Positions 1-7,197 of a stretch of DNA of 64,000 nt are shown one piece after another. The DNA comes from Lysobacterales bacterium (GTDB taxonomy: Bacteria; Pseudomonadota; Gammaproteobacteria; Xanthomonadales; Rhodanobacteraceae): the NCBI GenBank assembly GCA_017305055.1, contig JAFKMZ010000006.1:1-64000 (forward strand). The letters are read 5' to 3'. The notes beneath the pieces were generated by a model. It saw only the letters and a list, made by a program, of their open reading frames with translations. It was not told where the DNA came from and searched no databases. The translations under genes were made by a program, and so were the position numbers. Positions within the stretch are counted from its first letter, which is position 1. The number at the start of each line of letters is the position of its first letter.

Positions 1-185
1 GCCAAGTAGACAGTGGCCGGTACGGCTCTGCCAGTGAAGTTGTCCGAGCCGGGCTGCGCTTGCTTGAGACTACCGAAAGCAAGTTGGAGGTTCTACGGAA
101 CGCGCTAATTGTCGGTGAGCGGAGCGGGCGAGCCAAGTACAGCTATGAGTCGCTCGTTGCAGAGCTGGACTCTGAGCAGCAGTGA
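1..185 (+). CDS. ParD-like antitoxin, 5' end outside the window
   Basis: The reading frame is open from base 3 to a TGA at 183-185, and the start lies before the window. The visible part reads SGRYGSASEVVRAGLRLLE and continues to the C-terminal LVAELDSEQQ. This is the ribbon-helix-helix antitoxin pattern (YxSASEVVRxGLRLLE) followed by the flexible toxin-binding tail. The family neutralises ParE toxins and represses its own operon. The stop overlaps the GTG start of the parE-like gene at 182, so the two are translationally coupled. The pair sits in the first cassette visible of an integron array, a common home for toxin-antitoxin pairs, which help keep arrays stable. Confidence 0.85.
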   Translation, partial: QVDSGRYGSASEVVRAGLRLLETTESKLEVLRNALIVGERSGRAKYSYESLVAELDSEQQ

Positions 186-481
186 GGCGCTTTTATCTCA
201 CCAGATCGGCGCAGGCCGACCTGCGGTCGATCGCGCGGTTTACCCAGAACCGATGGGGTGTGCGGCAGCGCAATGTGTACTTGAAGGAAGTGGATCAAGT
301 CTTTCGCTCGCTGGCGAAGAACCCCCTGATGGGGAAGGCTTGCGACGATATCCGGGAAGGCTACCGGAAGCTCCCTCGAGGGGCGCACGTGATCTATTAC
401 AAGCAGCCGAGTGAAGATGAGCTGCTGATTGTTCGGATCCTTCACGCGACGATGGACGTGGACTCGAACATCGGGGTCTGA
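182..481 (+). CDS. ParE-family toxin (RelE/ParE superfamily)
   Basis: This 99-residue protein starts at a GTG overlapping the antitoxin stop codon. It begins MRRFYLTRSAQADLRSI and has the ParE hallmarks: a central LAKNPLMGKACDDIREGYRKL segment, then GAHVIYYK and a C-terminal VRILHATMD strand. ParE toxins act on DNA gyrase; the related RelE toxins cut mRNA. The sequence is closer to ParE because it carries the G-K-x-C-D-D-I-R-x-G-Y-R-K block. The stop TGA lies in the left core of the following attC site, as is normal for the gene of an integron cassette. Confidence 0.88.
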   Translation: MRRFYLTRSAQADLRSIARFTQNRWGVRQRNVYLKEVDQVFRSLAKNPLMGKACDDIREGYRKLPRGAHVIYYKQPSEDELLIVRILHATMDVDSNIGV

Positions 482-547
482 CGCCTGAGGTAAGCGGCCG
501 ACGACCCGCATAGCGGGACGGCGGTCCGCTTGACCGAGTTGTTAGGC
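476..547 (+). other. attC site of the ParDE cassette
   Basis: The left core is GTCTGAC (476-482) and the right core is GTTAGGC (541-547). Between them are imperfect inverted repeats (TAAGCGGC against GTCCGCTTGA) and a central CCCGC-ATA-GCGGG hairpin. The layout matches the 55-70 bp attC family of Xanthomonas-type chromosomal integrons. Integrase would recombine the folded bottom strand at GTTAGGC. The left core departs from the RYYYAAC consensus (TGAC instead of TAAC). Confidence 0.85.
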
Positions 548-553
548 CGCGTG

Positions 554-940
554 CTATTCACGAACTTCGCCAACTGTACAGTCTGATGGCCGCGTAGCTT
601 TCCAGGCCGCCACGATTTGCGGGTGCGACCGCTCGAACCACCATTGGACAAGCCGGCACTCACGACCACCGATGTCGCCGTGCATGAGCGTGCAATCTTG
701 GATGGTAAATGAGGCATTGATGCCCTTGCCCTTGACGTGGAAGTGAGGTGGCGCGTGCTCGTTGGCGTATACGTGGATCTGCAACCCCTCGACGCGCGCA
801 ACCAGTTGCTTGATGCTGTAAAGCGAACCATCCGTCCAAACTGAGTAACCACCCGAAAGGAGATCGCAGAGAACGGCGGCGGAATCGTGCAAGCACGTTG
901 CTTTCCGCAGTCTGCGCTCCAATTCTTCGTATGGGTTCAT
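554..940 (-). CDS. DUF4160-family protein in an integron cassette, antisense to the array
   Basis: This 128-residue protein starts at MNPYEELERR. Longer in-frame starts would run back through the attC site, so the ATG at 940 was chosen. The C-terminal half has the DUF4160 signature: APPHFHVKGKG at about residues 63-73, a glycine-aspartate turn, then WWFERSHPQIVAAW. DUF4160 proteins are small, of unknown biochemical role, and often found near toxin-antitoxin or DUF2442 genes. The N-terminal 45 residues are outside the core family and I do not recognise them. The gene points against the array, so it cannot be read from a cassette promoter at attI and should need its own promoter. Confidence 0.75.
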   Translation of the reverse strand: MNPYEELERRLRKATCLHDSAAVLCDLLSGGYSVWTDGSLYSIKQLVARVEGLQIHVYANEHAPPHFHVKGKGINASFTIQDCTLMHGDIGGRECRLVQWWFERSHPQIVAAWKATRPSDCTVGEVRE

Positions 941-945
941 CAGCG

Positions 946-1010
946 GCCTAACGCCCGAAATCAGCGGCGCGAGCCGTAGGCGAGCGTCCGACTGGATTGA
1001 GTTGTTAGGC
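946..1010 (+). other. attC site of the DUF4160 cassette
   Basis: The left core GCCTAAC (946-952) is the exact reverse complement of the right core GTTAGGC (1004-1010), and also of the GTTAGGC that opens this cassette at 541. That is the expected signature of a cassette that was once a circle. The inner arms pair as CAGCGGC/GTCCGACTG around a GAGCCGTAGGCGAGC centre. Confidence 0.87.
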
Positions 1011-1031
1011 ACGAACCAAGAGGTTTTTGCA

Positions 1032-1271
1032 ATGAAAAAACCGGAACGATGGACTGAAGAAACCGAAAGCGCCAAGACGGCAAACCACTTGGCATTGATG
1101 CAGCTATTTGAGCGAGCGGACAAAGACCGGCGCGCAACTGTGGACGCGCTCGAAGTGCTATGCAGCATGCACGGCGAGACGAGCGATCTAGGGTACGCAA
1201 TCCGTGCACTTGAGCAGATTTCGCTTCGTGCGCTTGAGCTTGCAGAAAAGGTCGCAGGTACTAGGGCCTAA
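1032..1271 (+). CDS. hypothetical integron-cassette protein
   Basis: This 79-residue protein runs from MKKPERWTEETES to ALELAEKVAGTRA. The ATG at 1032 was chosen because the longer start at 1002 lies inside the preceding attC site. It is predicted to be alpha-helical and charged, with no signal peptide or membrane segment, and I recognise no family. The stop codon TAA (1269-1271) is part of the left core of the next attC site, so the gene fills its cassette exactly. It is one of only two visible cassettes that read in the array direction. Confidence 0.65.
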   Translation: MKKPERWTEETESAKTANHLALMQLFERADKDRRATVDALEVLCSMHGETSDLGYAIRALEQISLRALELAEKVAGTRA

Positions 1272-1323
1272 CGCTTGAATTTAGCGGCGCGCGTAGCGCG
1301 TCCGCTGGAATGAACAGTTAGAA
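1266..1323 (+). other. attC site of the 79-residue-protein cassette
   Basis: Left core GCCTAAC (1266-1272) pairs with the GTTAGGC that opens this cassette at 1004. The right core is GTTAGAA (1317-1323). A GCGGCGCGCGTAGCGCGTCCGC palindrome-like centre lies between. At 58 bp it is the shortest site of the array. Confidence 0.87.
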
Positions 1324-1608
1324 CTCTACTACCTGCACAGGACCAGCATGCTCACCCGTAAGTGTCTCAGCGAACTCGACGGCTTCGGCCAAAGATTCGC
1401 CTGGGTGCGACGTTGTTAGCAAAAAATAAGGAGCAGTAGTGCCGTCCCCAACTGCAACTTCGTCGGCGAGGTCCTCAAGCCGAGCGGCATCCTTACCGAC
1501 GACACCCAAAAAAACCACGCCACCCTTGATCCAGTCTGCGACGCATGTTGCGAATTCTGGGCTGAAGCCCCGTACAGAATGCACAACAATCTTGCGAGAC
1601 GCGGTCAT
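1318..1608 (-). CDS. hypothetical integron-cassette protein, antisense to the array
   Basis: This 96-residue protein begins MTASRKIVVHSVRGFSPEF. It contains a hydrophobic GGVVFLGVVGKDA stretch near residues 30-42 and the segment YFLLTTSHPGESLAEAVEFAETL. The alternation of strands and helices suggests a small alpha/beta fold. I recall similar short proteins from integron cassettes but cannot name a function. The stop codon TAA is formed by bases of the GTTAGAA core at 1317-1323, so the gene runs across the cassette from end to end in the antisense direction. Confidence 0.65.
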   Translation of the reverse strand: MTASRKIVVHSVRGFSPEFATCVADWIKGGVVFLGVVGKDAARLEDLADEVAVGDGTTAPYFLLTTSHPGESLAEAVEFAETLTGEHAGPVQVVEF

Positions 1609-1614
1609 TGTGAG

Positions 1615-1684
1615 TTCTAACGCTTGAGGTAACCGACGCGAACCCGCGTAGCGGGTGAGCGTCCGGTTGACCGAATAGTTAGCT
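1615..1684 (+). other. attC site of the 96-residue-protein cassette
   Basis: Left core TTCTAAC (1615-1621) is the reverse complement of the GTTAGAA that opens this cassette. The right core is GTTAGCT (1678-1684). Arms are TAACCGACGC/GCGTCCGGTTGA around CCCGC-GTA-GCGGG. Confidence 0.87.
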
Positions 1685-2067
1685 CATTGCAAAAGTGCAA
1701 CGAGAGCCTTTGCTTCTTGATCTGTGACCTGACCGCCACGAGCATAAACGTAGCCGAGTAGCTTTGCTTTCTGATTGTACGGTAATGACTGAAACGAATT
1801 GCCGAGCGATTGCTCCATGCAGTTGATAGAGTCGGCAAGTGTTGCGACGTCGAGTGGTGCCAACACACCCGTGCTGGAATATAAGGCGCTGACCGTGGTG
1901 CGCAGAGTGGCCGCGAGCGCCTCAAGATTGCCACTGCTTGGAACGCCAGCCCCTGCCTCCCAGCGTGACAAAGAAGCTGCCGAAACACCCACACGGCGAG
2001 CAACCTCGGCCTGGCTCATGCCAAGCTCCTCCCTTCGGTGAGTGATTTGATTCGCAAGCGACGTCAT
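1684..2067 (-). CDS. XRE-family helix-turn-helix protein in the last cassette
   Basis: This 127-residue protein starts at MTSLANQITHRREEL. The ATG at 2067 sits at the usual distance before the XRE domain, while a longer start would run outside the cassette. Residues 8-60 form the HTH_3 domain (LGMSQAEVARRVGVSAASLSRWEAG). The C-terminal half (KLLGYVYARGGQVTDQEAKALVALLQ) is not assigned. XRE proteins of this size are commonly antitoxins or small repressors, but no toxin partner lies in this cassette. The gene is antisense to the array and its stop overlaps the right core of the preceding attC. Confidence 0.8.
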   Translation of the reverse strand: MTSLANQITHRREELGMSQAEVARRVGVSAASLSRWEAGAGVPSSGNLEALAATLRTTVSALYSSTGVLAPLDVATLADSINCMEQSLGNSFQSLPYNQKAKLLGYVYARGGQVTDQEAKALVALLQ

Positions 2068-2075
2068 GTATTTAG

Positions 2076-2105
2076 AGCTAACGCCTAGTAGGCCCCTGAT
2101 CGGGG
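2076..2105 (+). other. truncated attC, end of the cassette array
   Basis: AGCTAAC (2076-2082) is the reverse complement of GTTAGCT, which opens the last cassette, so the left half of this attC is genuine. No right half with a GTTRRRY core was found in the next 150 bp. A short GGCCCC-TGAT-CGGGGC stem (2092-2105) follows instead. The array therefore appears to end here by deletion or fusion with chromosomal DNA. Confidence 0.65.
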
Positions 2106-2382
2106 CATATGCACCGATAGTCCACACTGCAGGCGGCACCGTCAAGGTCGAAAATGTAACGCCGCGTCAACTGTTTGACGGCGGGTTGGGGCGCTGCGGA
2201 GTCGCCGTCGTCAGCATGCATATCGCGCTTTTCGAGGTGTGTAGGTGGCGTATGCCCGCGAAAGCGGGATAAGCACGCTGCCATGCGCGCGACTCGGGCG
2301 AACTTCTGCGCGCCAGCCTGCGCTGTCGCGCCCAGGCAGTCCTTCATTTACAGTGGCGATCCATTCCCCCGGAGCCCGTCCC
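2083..2382. other. intergenic region after the integron; REP-like hairpin at 2255-2268
   Basis: No convincing gene is seen in these 300 bases. A perfect hairpin CCCGC-GAAA-GCGGG occupies 2255-2268 and has the look of the REP-like elements scattered in xanthomonad genomes. A second copy of the same kind is at 46036-46055. The last 40 bases should contain the promoter and ribosome site (GGAGCC at 2371) of the following amidohydrolase. Confidence 0.45.
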
Positions 2383-3741
2383 ATGTCCTTGCGCCTCGCC
2401 GCCCTGTCCGCCGCCATCCTCGTGTCGCTGCCGTGCAGTGTGCTGGCTGCCGGGAGCGTTCCGTCAAATGACGTCACCGTGATGCATTGCGGGCATCTGG
2501 TCGATACCGTCGCCGGCAAGTTGCTGGGCGAGACCACGGTGGTGGCCGAGGCCGGGCGCATCAAGGAGGTGCGTGCGGGCAAGGTGGATGCGGCGCCGTA
2601 CCAGGCGGCGGCCAGTGCGGCGGGCGGCAACTACCGTTACGTCGACCTGGCCGATGCGACCTGCATGCCGGGGCTGATCGATGCGCATACGCACCTGACC
2701 ATGGAGACCAGCCCGACGGGGTACTCCGACCAGTTCCGCTGGAACACGGCCGACTACGCCGTGCGTTCCACGGTGTATGCGCGCACCACCTTGCTGGCGG
2801 GCTTCACCGCGGTGCGCAACCTCGCCGATGGCAACAACGAATCCATCGCGCTGCGCAACGCGATCAATGCCGGCGTCGTGCCGGGGCCGCGCATCTACAC
2901 CGCCGGCAAGGCGATTGGCAGCACCGGCGGCCATGCCGACGGCACGAACGGCTACCGCATGGATCTGGCCGGTGATCCGGGCGCGAAGGACGGCATCATC
3001 AATTCGCCCGAAAACGCCTGGAAGGCCGTGCGCCAGCATTACAAGGATGGTGCCGACGCCATCAAGATCATGCCCTCGGGTGGCGTGCTGGATGAGGGCG
3101 CCAGCGCCGACAACGCACAGATGACCATCCCCGAGATCGAGGCGGTGGTTGCGGCCGCGCACGACTACGGCTTCACCGTGGCCGCGCACGCGCATGGCGC
3201 GGAGGCGATCCGGCGCGCGGTGATCGCCGGGGTGGATTCGATCGAGCACGGCACGTTCATGGATGCGGCCGACCTGCAGCTCATGAAGAAGCACGGCACC
3301 TGGCTGGTGCCGACCATCATTGCCGGCAAGTACGCCGAGGAGATGGCGTCGAAGCCCGGCTACTACCCGCCGCAGATCGCGCGCAAGGCCAAGGAGGTCG
3401 GCCCGGTGATCCAGGCCAGTGCCGGCCGCGCCTACAAGGCTGGCGTGAAGATTGCCTTCGGCACCGATGCGGGCGTGTTCCCGCATGGCGAGAACGCCAA
3501 GGAATTCGCGTACATGGTGCAGGCCGGGATGCCGGCGATGTTCGTGCTGCAGGCCGCCACCACGCACGCCGCCGAGTTGCTGCACAAGTCCGACGAGCTG
3601 GGGCAGGTGGCCGTGGGCCGCGGCGCCGATGTGATTGCCGTTCCGGGCAACCCGCTGGATGACATCACCCTCATGCAGAAGGTCAGCTTCGTCATGAAGG
3701 GCGGCGTGGTGTACAAGGTCGACGGCAAGCCCACGCTCTAG
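2383..3741 (+). CDS. secreted metal-dependent amidohydrolase (Xaa-Pro dipeptidase-like), copy 1
   Basis: This is a 452-residue protein of the amidohydrolase superfamily. The start at MSLRLAALS gives a clean signal peptide ending near LAAG (residue 24), whereas the longer frame has no such start. Metal ligands are visible: HTH at 102-104, the lysine of AIKIMPSGG at 228 (normally carboxylated), H269, H289 in IEHGT, and D362 in GTDAG. Characterised relatives (the Sgx9260/Cc2672 group) hydrolyse prolyl or other hydrophobic dipeptides and N-acyl amino acids. The substrate here cannot be read from sequence. It acts outside the cytoplasm, and a close paralogue follows 120 bp downstream. Confidence 0.85.
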   Translation: MSLRLAALSAAILVSLPCSVLAAGSVPSNDVTVMHCGHLVDTVAGKLLGETTVVAEAGRIKEVRAGKVDAAPYQAAASAAGGNYRYVDLADATCMPGLIDAHTHLTMETSPTGYSDQFRWNTADYAVRSTVYARTTLLAGFTAVRNLADGNNESIALRNAINAGVVPGPRIYTAGKAIGSTGGHADGTNGYRMDLAGDPGAKDGIINSPENAWKAVRQHYKDGADAIKIMPSGGVLDEGASADNAQMTIPEIEAVVAAAHDYGFTVAAHAHGAEAIRRAVIAGVDSIEHGTFMDAADLQLMKKHGTWLVPTIIAGKYAEEMASKPGYYPPQIARKAKEVGPVIQASAGRAYKAGVKIAFGTDAGVFPHGENAKEFAYMVQAGMPAMFVLQAATTHAAELLHKSDELGQVAVGRGADVIAVPGNPLDDITLMQKVSFVMKGGVVYKVDGKPTL

Positions 3742-3861
3742 GGAACAGACCCGCCACCGCCCGGCCGCTGGCCCATGACTTCTGGCCGGTCGAGCCGCGT
3801 GGCGGGCGGGCCTATACTCCGCGCCATCGTTGCACCTCGATCCCACGCTTGGGGAATTGCC

Positions 3862-5241
3862 ATGTCGCCACGCCTTGCCGTCCTGGCCGCTGCCGTCGTC
3901 CTGTCGTTGTCGTATGCGGTTTCGGCCGCCGACGCGCCGCCGGCGCATGACGTCAGCGTGTTGCATTGCGGCCACCTGGTGGACACGGCGGCGGGCAAGC
4001 TGCTTGGCCCGACGACGGTGGTGGTCGAGGCCGGGCACATCCGCGAGGTGCGCGCCGGCACGGTCGATGGCGCCACCTACGAGGCGGCGGCGAAGGCTGC
4101 CGGCACGCCGTACCGCGTGGTCGACCTGTCCGCTGCGACCTGCATGCCGGGGCTCATCGACATGCACACGCACCTCACCATGCAGGGCAGCCCGACCAGC
4201 TACAGCGACCAGTTCCGCCTGAATCCGGCCGACTATGCGATCCGCTCCACGGTGTATGCCCGGCGCACCCTGCTCGCCGGCTTCACCACCGTGCGCAACC
4301 TGGCCGACGGCGACAACGAGTCGATCGCGCTGCGCAATGCGATCAACGCCGGCATCGTGCCGGGCCCGCGCATCTACACCGCGGGCAGGGCGATCGGCAG
4401 CACGGGCGGCCATGCCGATCCCACAAACGGCTACCGCATGGACCTGGCCGGCGACCCGGGTCCGAAGGAAGGCATCATCGATTCACCGCAGGACGCCTGG
4501 AAGGCCGTGCGCCAGCACTACAAGGATGGCGCCGACGTGATCAAGATCATGCCCGGCGGCGGCGTGCTGGACGAGGGCACGAACGGCGAGAATCCGCAGA
4601 TGACCATCGACGAGATCAAGGCCGTGGTCGCCGCCGCGCACGACTATGGCTTCACCGTGGCGGCCCATGCGCACGGCGCCGAGGCGGTGCGCCGCGCGAT
4701 CCTGGGTGGCGTGGATTCGGTCGAGCACGGCACGCTCATGGACGACACCGACCGGCAGCTCATGAAGCAGCACGGCACCTGGCTGGTGCCGACCATCATC
4801 ACCGGCGAACGCGTCGCCCAGCTTGCCGCCAAGCCTGGCTACTTCCCGCCGGCTATCCAGCGCAAGGCTGCGGAGATCGGGCCGAAGAGCCTGAACAATG
4901 CCGCCGCGGCGTACAAGGCTGGCATCAAGATCGCCTTCGGTACCGACGCAGGCGTCTTCCCGCACGGCGAGAATGCCGAGGAGTTCACCTACATGGTGAA
5001 GGCTGGCATGCCGCCGATGTTCGCGCTGCAGGCCGCGACCACGCATGCCGCCGAATTGCTGCACAAGTCCGACCAGCTCGGGGTGATTGCCGTGGGCCGC
5101 GACGCCGATGTCATCGCCGTGCCGGGCAATCCGCTGGATGACATCACCCTGATGCAGAAGGTCAGCTTCGTCATGAAGGATGGCGTGGTGTACAAGCAGG
5201 ATGGCAAGCCGGCCGAGTTCCACAGTTCGGTGCAGCAGTGA
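3862..5241 (+). CDS. secreted metal-dependent amidohydrolase, copy 2
   Basis: This 459-residue protein is a close paralogue of the gene at 2383, recognisable along its whole length and clearly a tandem duplication. The start at [13 protein letters not shown] gives a signal peptide ending at about VSAAD. All metal-binding landmarks are kept ([28 protein letters not shown]). The two proteins differ mainly in the signal peptide, in the segment around the GK/GE-A-E-M loop (IIAGKYAEEM against [10 protein letters not shown]) and in the C-terminal tail. That pattern fits divergence in substrate range, not decay. The 120 bp gap between the copies leaves room for a separate promoter. Confidence 0.85.
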   Translation: MSPRLAVLAAAVVLSLSYAVSAADAPPAHDVSVLHCGHLVDTAAGKLLGPTTVVVEAGHIREVRAGTVDGATYEAAAKAAGTPYRVVDLSAATCMPGLIDMHTHLTMQGSPTSYSDQFRLNPADYAIRSTVYARRTLLAGFTTVRNLADGDNESIALRNAINAGIVPGPRIYTAGRAIGSTGGHADPTNGYRMDLAGDPGPKEGIIDSPQDAWKAVRQHYKDGADVIKIMPGGGVLDEGTNGENPQMTIDEIKAVVAAAHDYGFTVAAHAHGAEAVRRAILGGVDSVEHGTLMDDTDRQLMKQHGTWLVPTIITGERVAQLAAKPGYFPPAIQRKAAEIGPKSLNNAAAAYKAGIKIAFGTDAGVFPHGENAEEFTYMVKAGMPPMFALQAATTHAAELLHKSDQLGVIAVGRDADVIAVPGNPLDDITLMQKVSFVMKDGVVYKQDGKPAEFHSSVQQ

Positions 5242-5266
5242 GCCGCAGCCGGGTAAGATGTCGCCC

Positions 5267-6019
5267 ATGAGCGAACAGCCAGACACCACGCATTTCGGCT
5301 ACCGCGACGTGCCGGTTGCCGAGAAGCAGAAGCTCGTCGGCGCGGTGTTCACCTCGGTGGCGCGCAACTACGACCTGATGAACGACCTGATGTCGTTCGG
5401 CGTGCACCGCTTGTGGAAGCGCCATTTCATCGCCGTCAGCGGCATCCGCCGCGGCGACCGCGTGCTCGACCTGGCCGGCGGCACCGGCGACATTGCCGCC
5501 CTGCTCAAGCCGGTGGTGGGCGAGGCCGGCGAGATCGTGGTTGGCGACATCAACGCCGCCATGCTGGATGTCGGTCGCGACCGGCTCACCGATCGCGGAC
5601 TGGTGTCCGGCCTGCGCTGGGCGCAGCTCAATGCCGAGGCGCTGCCGTTTCCGGACAACAGTTTCGATGCCGTCACCATGGCGTTTGGCTTGCGCAACGT
5701 CACCGACAAGGATCGGGCGCTGGCCGAGATTCATCGCGTGCTCAAGCCGGGCGGCCGCGTGCTGGTGCTGGAGTTTTCCCGCGTGCGCAACGCCGCGCTG
5801 GGCAAGCTCTACGACTTCCATTCGTTCCAGGTGCTGCCGCGGCTCGGGCGCGTGTTCGCGCACGATGCCGACAGCTACCAGTACCTGGCCGAGTCGATCC
5901 GCAAGCACCCCGACCAGGAGACGCTGAAGGGCATGCTGGAGCACGCCGGCTTCGGCCACGTCGAGGTGCGCAACCTGACCCAGGGCATCGTGGCCATCCA
6001 TCGCGGCTACAAGTTCTAG
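5267..6019 (+). CDS. ubiE: ubiquinone/menaquinone biosynthesis C-methyltransferase UbiE
   Basis: This 250-residue protein begins [20 protein letters not shown], the normal UbiE start; an alternative ATG lies nine bases upstream. It carries S-adenosylmethionine motif I ([10 protein letters not shown], residues 67-76), the family signature [13 protein letters not shown] and the C-terminal [14 protein letters not shown]. It methylates the quinone ring carbon in ubiquinone synthesis (and menaquinone where that is made) at the inner face of the membrane. It follows the amidohydrolase by only 25 bases but is functionally unrelated to it. Confidence 0.96.
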   Translation: MSEQPDTTHFGYRDVPVAEKQKLVGAVFTSVARNYDLMNDLMSFGVHRLWKRHFIAVSGIRRGDRVLDLAGGTGDIAALLKPVVGEAGEIVVGDINAAMLDVGRDRLTDRGLVSGLRWAQLNAEALPFPDNSFDAVTMAFGLRNVTDKDRALAEIHRVLKPGGRVLVLEFSRVRNAALGKLYDFHSFQVLPRLGRVFAHDADSYQYLAESIRKHPDQETLKGMLEHAGFGHVEVRNLTQGIVAIHRGYKF

Positions 6020-6087
6020 GGCACCGTCACCTGGTACGCGACCATGAACCCCCGGCGCGGACTCCTGCGAGAAAGGCGGGCGCGCGG

Positions 6088-6101
6088 CTGATCCACGTCA
6101 G
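6088..6101 (+). promoter_or_regulatory. possible FNR/ANR-type operator
   Basis: CTGAT-CCAC-GTCAG is a palindrome resembling the FNR/ANR consensus TTGAT-N4-ATCAA with both outer bases changed. It lies about 60 bases before the DUF2249 start. DUF2249 genes are often oxygen-regulated, which is why the site is noted. The match is imperfect and no spacing to a -10 box could be fixed. Confidence 0.25.
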
Positions 6102-6162
6102 GGGGCGGATGTCGCGGCCAGCGTATGTTGGGCACTCCCGTTTCCATGACGAGTACCCGTAC

Positions 6163-6429
6163 ATGTCTGATGTGATGGCAGCCGAAGAGAAGGTCTACCC
6201 GTTCGATGCGCGCGGCATCGCGCACCGCTTCCGCCACTCGGCGATTTTCGGCGCGATCGGCGCGCTGCGCTCGGGCGAGACCATGCGTTTCGTCAACGAC
6301 CACGATCCCATCCCGCTGCTGGCGCAGTTGCGCGACCGCCTCGGCGACAACCTCACCGTGACCTATCGCCAGCGCGAACCTGGCGCGGTGGTCATCGACT
6401 TCGGGATCGTCGACCTGCCCGAGGAATGA
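6163..6429 (+). CDS. DUF2249 domain protein
   Basis: This 88-residue protein starts at MSDVMAAEEKVYPFDARGIAHRF. The body matches the DUF2249 family: an initial LDxRG-like motif (FDARGIAHRFRHSAIF), a central LRSGETMRFVNDHDPIPLLAQL with the typical NDHDP turn, and a final beta strand VVIDFGIVD. DUF2249 domains resemble the SirA/TusA fold and often occur beside denitrification or haem-copper oxidase genes. The biochemical role is unknown. The FmdE-like gene begins 13 bases downstream, so the two form an operon. Confidence 0.8.
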   Translation: MSDVMAAEEKVYPFDARGIAHRFRHSAIFGAIGALRSGETMRFVNDHDPIPLLAQLRDRLGDNLTVTYRQREPGAVVIDFGIVDLPEE

Positions 6430-6442
6430 GGTTGGCTGCGCC

Positions 6443-7057
6443 ATGAACTACCCGGCATTTTTTGACCAGGCGCCGCGCATCACCCTGCGCGACCCGTTGG
6501 CCGACTTCCTCGGCGCCGCCGAAGGCGGCCTGATGGAATACCACTACGTTGACGCGGTACGTCTCGCCGGACACTCCTGTCCGACGGTGGCCGGCGCCTA
6601 CCTGATGGCGCGGGCCGCGCTGCGCGCACTGTATCCCGATGGACCTGCCGTACGCGGTGCGGTCACGGTGCGCATTCCCGGGCCTGAGCATGAGGGCGTC
6701 AACGGCGTCATTGCCCAGGTCTTCACCCTGCTCACCGGGGCCGCGGCCGACAACGGCTTCCACGGTATAGGCGGCCATTTCGTGCGCCAGGAACTGCTGG
6801 CCTATGCTGATGCAGACCACGGTGGCGACATCCAGGTGACACGCAGCGATACCGGCAAGACGGTCAGCGTGGCGCTGGACCTGGGCAGCGTGCCACCGGC
6901 GGCGAACCTCCGCCCCTTGCTGATGGCCGCGTTTGCACCCGATGCAACCGCCGCGCAACGCAAGAGTTTTGGCGACGTGTGGCAGGATCGCGTGCGCCGG
7001 ATCCTGGTCGAGCATGCCGACGACAGCGACATGGTGCGGGTCACTGCACTGAACTGA
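6443..7057 (+). CDS. FmdE-family protein
   Basis: This 204-residue protein carries the FmdE-type motif AGHSCPTVAGAYLMARAAL at residues 42-60, in which H44 and C46 are the likely metal ligands. A conserved VRIPGPEHEGVNG segment follows. FmdE was first described as subunit E of molybdenum formylmethanofuran dehydrogenase, but stand-alone bacterial FmdE proteins like this one have no proven activity. The C-terminal zinc-finger extension of the archaeal protein is absent. Coupling with DUF2249 suggests a redox or low-oxygen role, by inference only. Confidence 0.75.
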   Translation: MNYPAFFDQAPRITLRDPLADFLGAAEGGLMEYHYVDAVRLAGHSCPTVAGAYLMARAALRALYPDGPAVRGAVTVRIPGPEHEGVNGVIAQVFTLLTGAAADNGFHGIGGHFVRQELLAYADADHGGDIQVTRSDTGKTVSVALDLGSVPPAANLRPLLMAAFAPDATAAQRKSFGDVWQDRVRRILVEHADDSDMVRVTALN

Positions 7058-7197
7058 GTGCCGCATCGATACGCAGGGACGGCGGGCGGCGTCGCTGCCG
7101 GCAACCGGGACTTTCTGCATATTTGCCGCGCCGGCTGTCGATGGTAGGGTAGGGTCGCTTTCGATCTCGTTCGACGAACTACACACAGGGGGTTCCG

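Noticed and set aside
2464-4413. 649-codon open frame on the minus strand opposite the amidohydrolases
   Set aside because: It mirrors the codon bias of the two real genes and reads as a histidine-, arginine- and glycine-rich repeat-like protein with no homology. It is a typical high-GC shadow, doubled by the tandem duplication.
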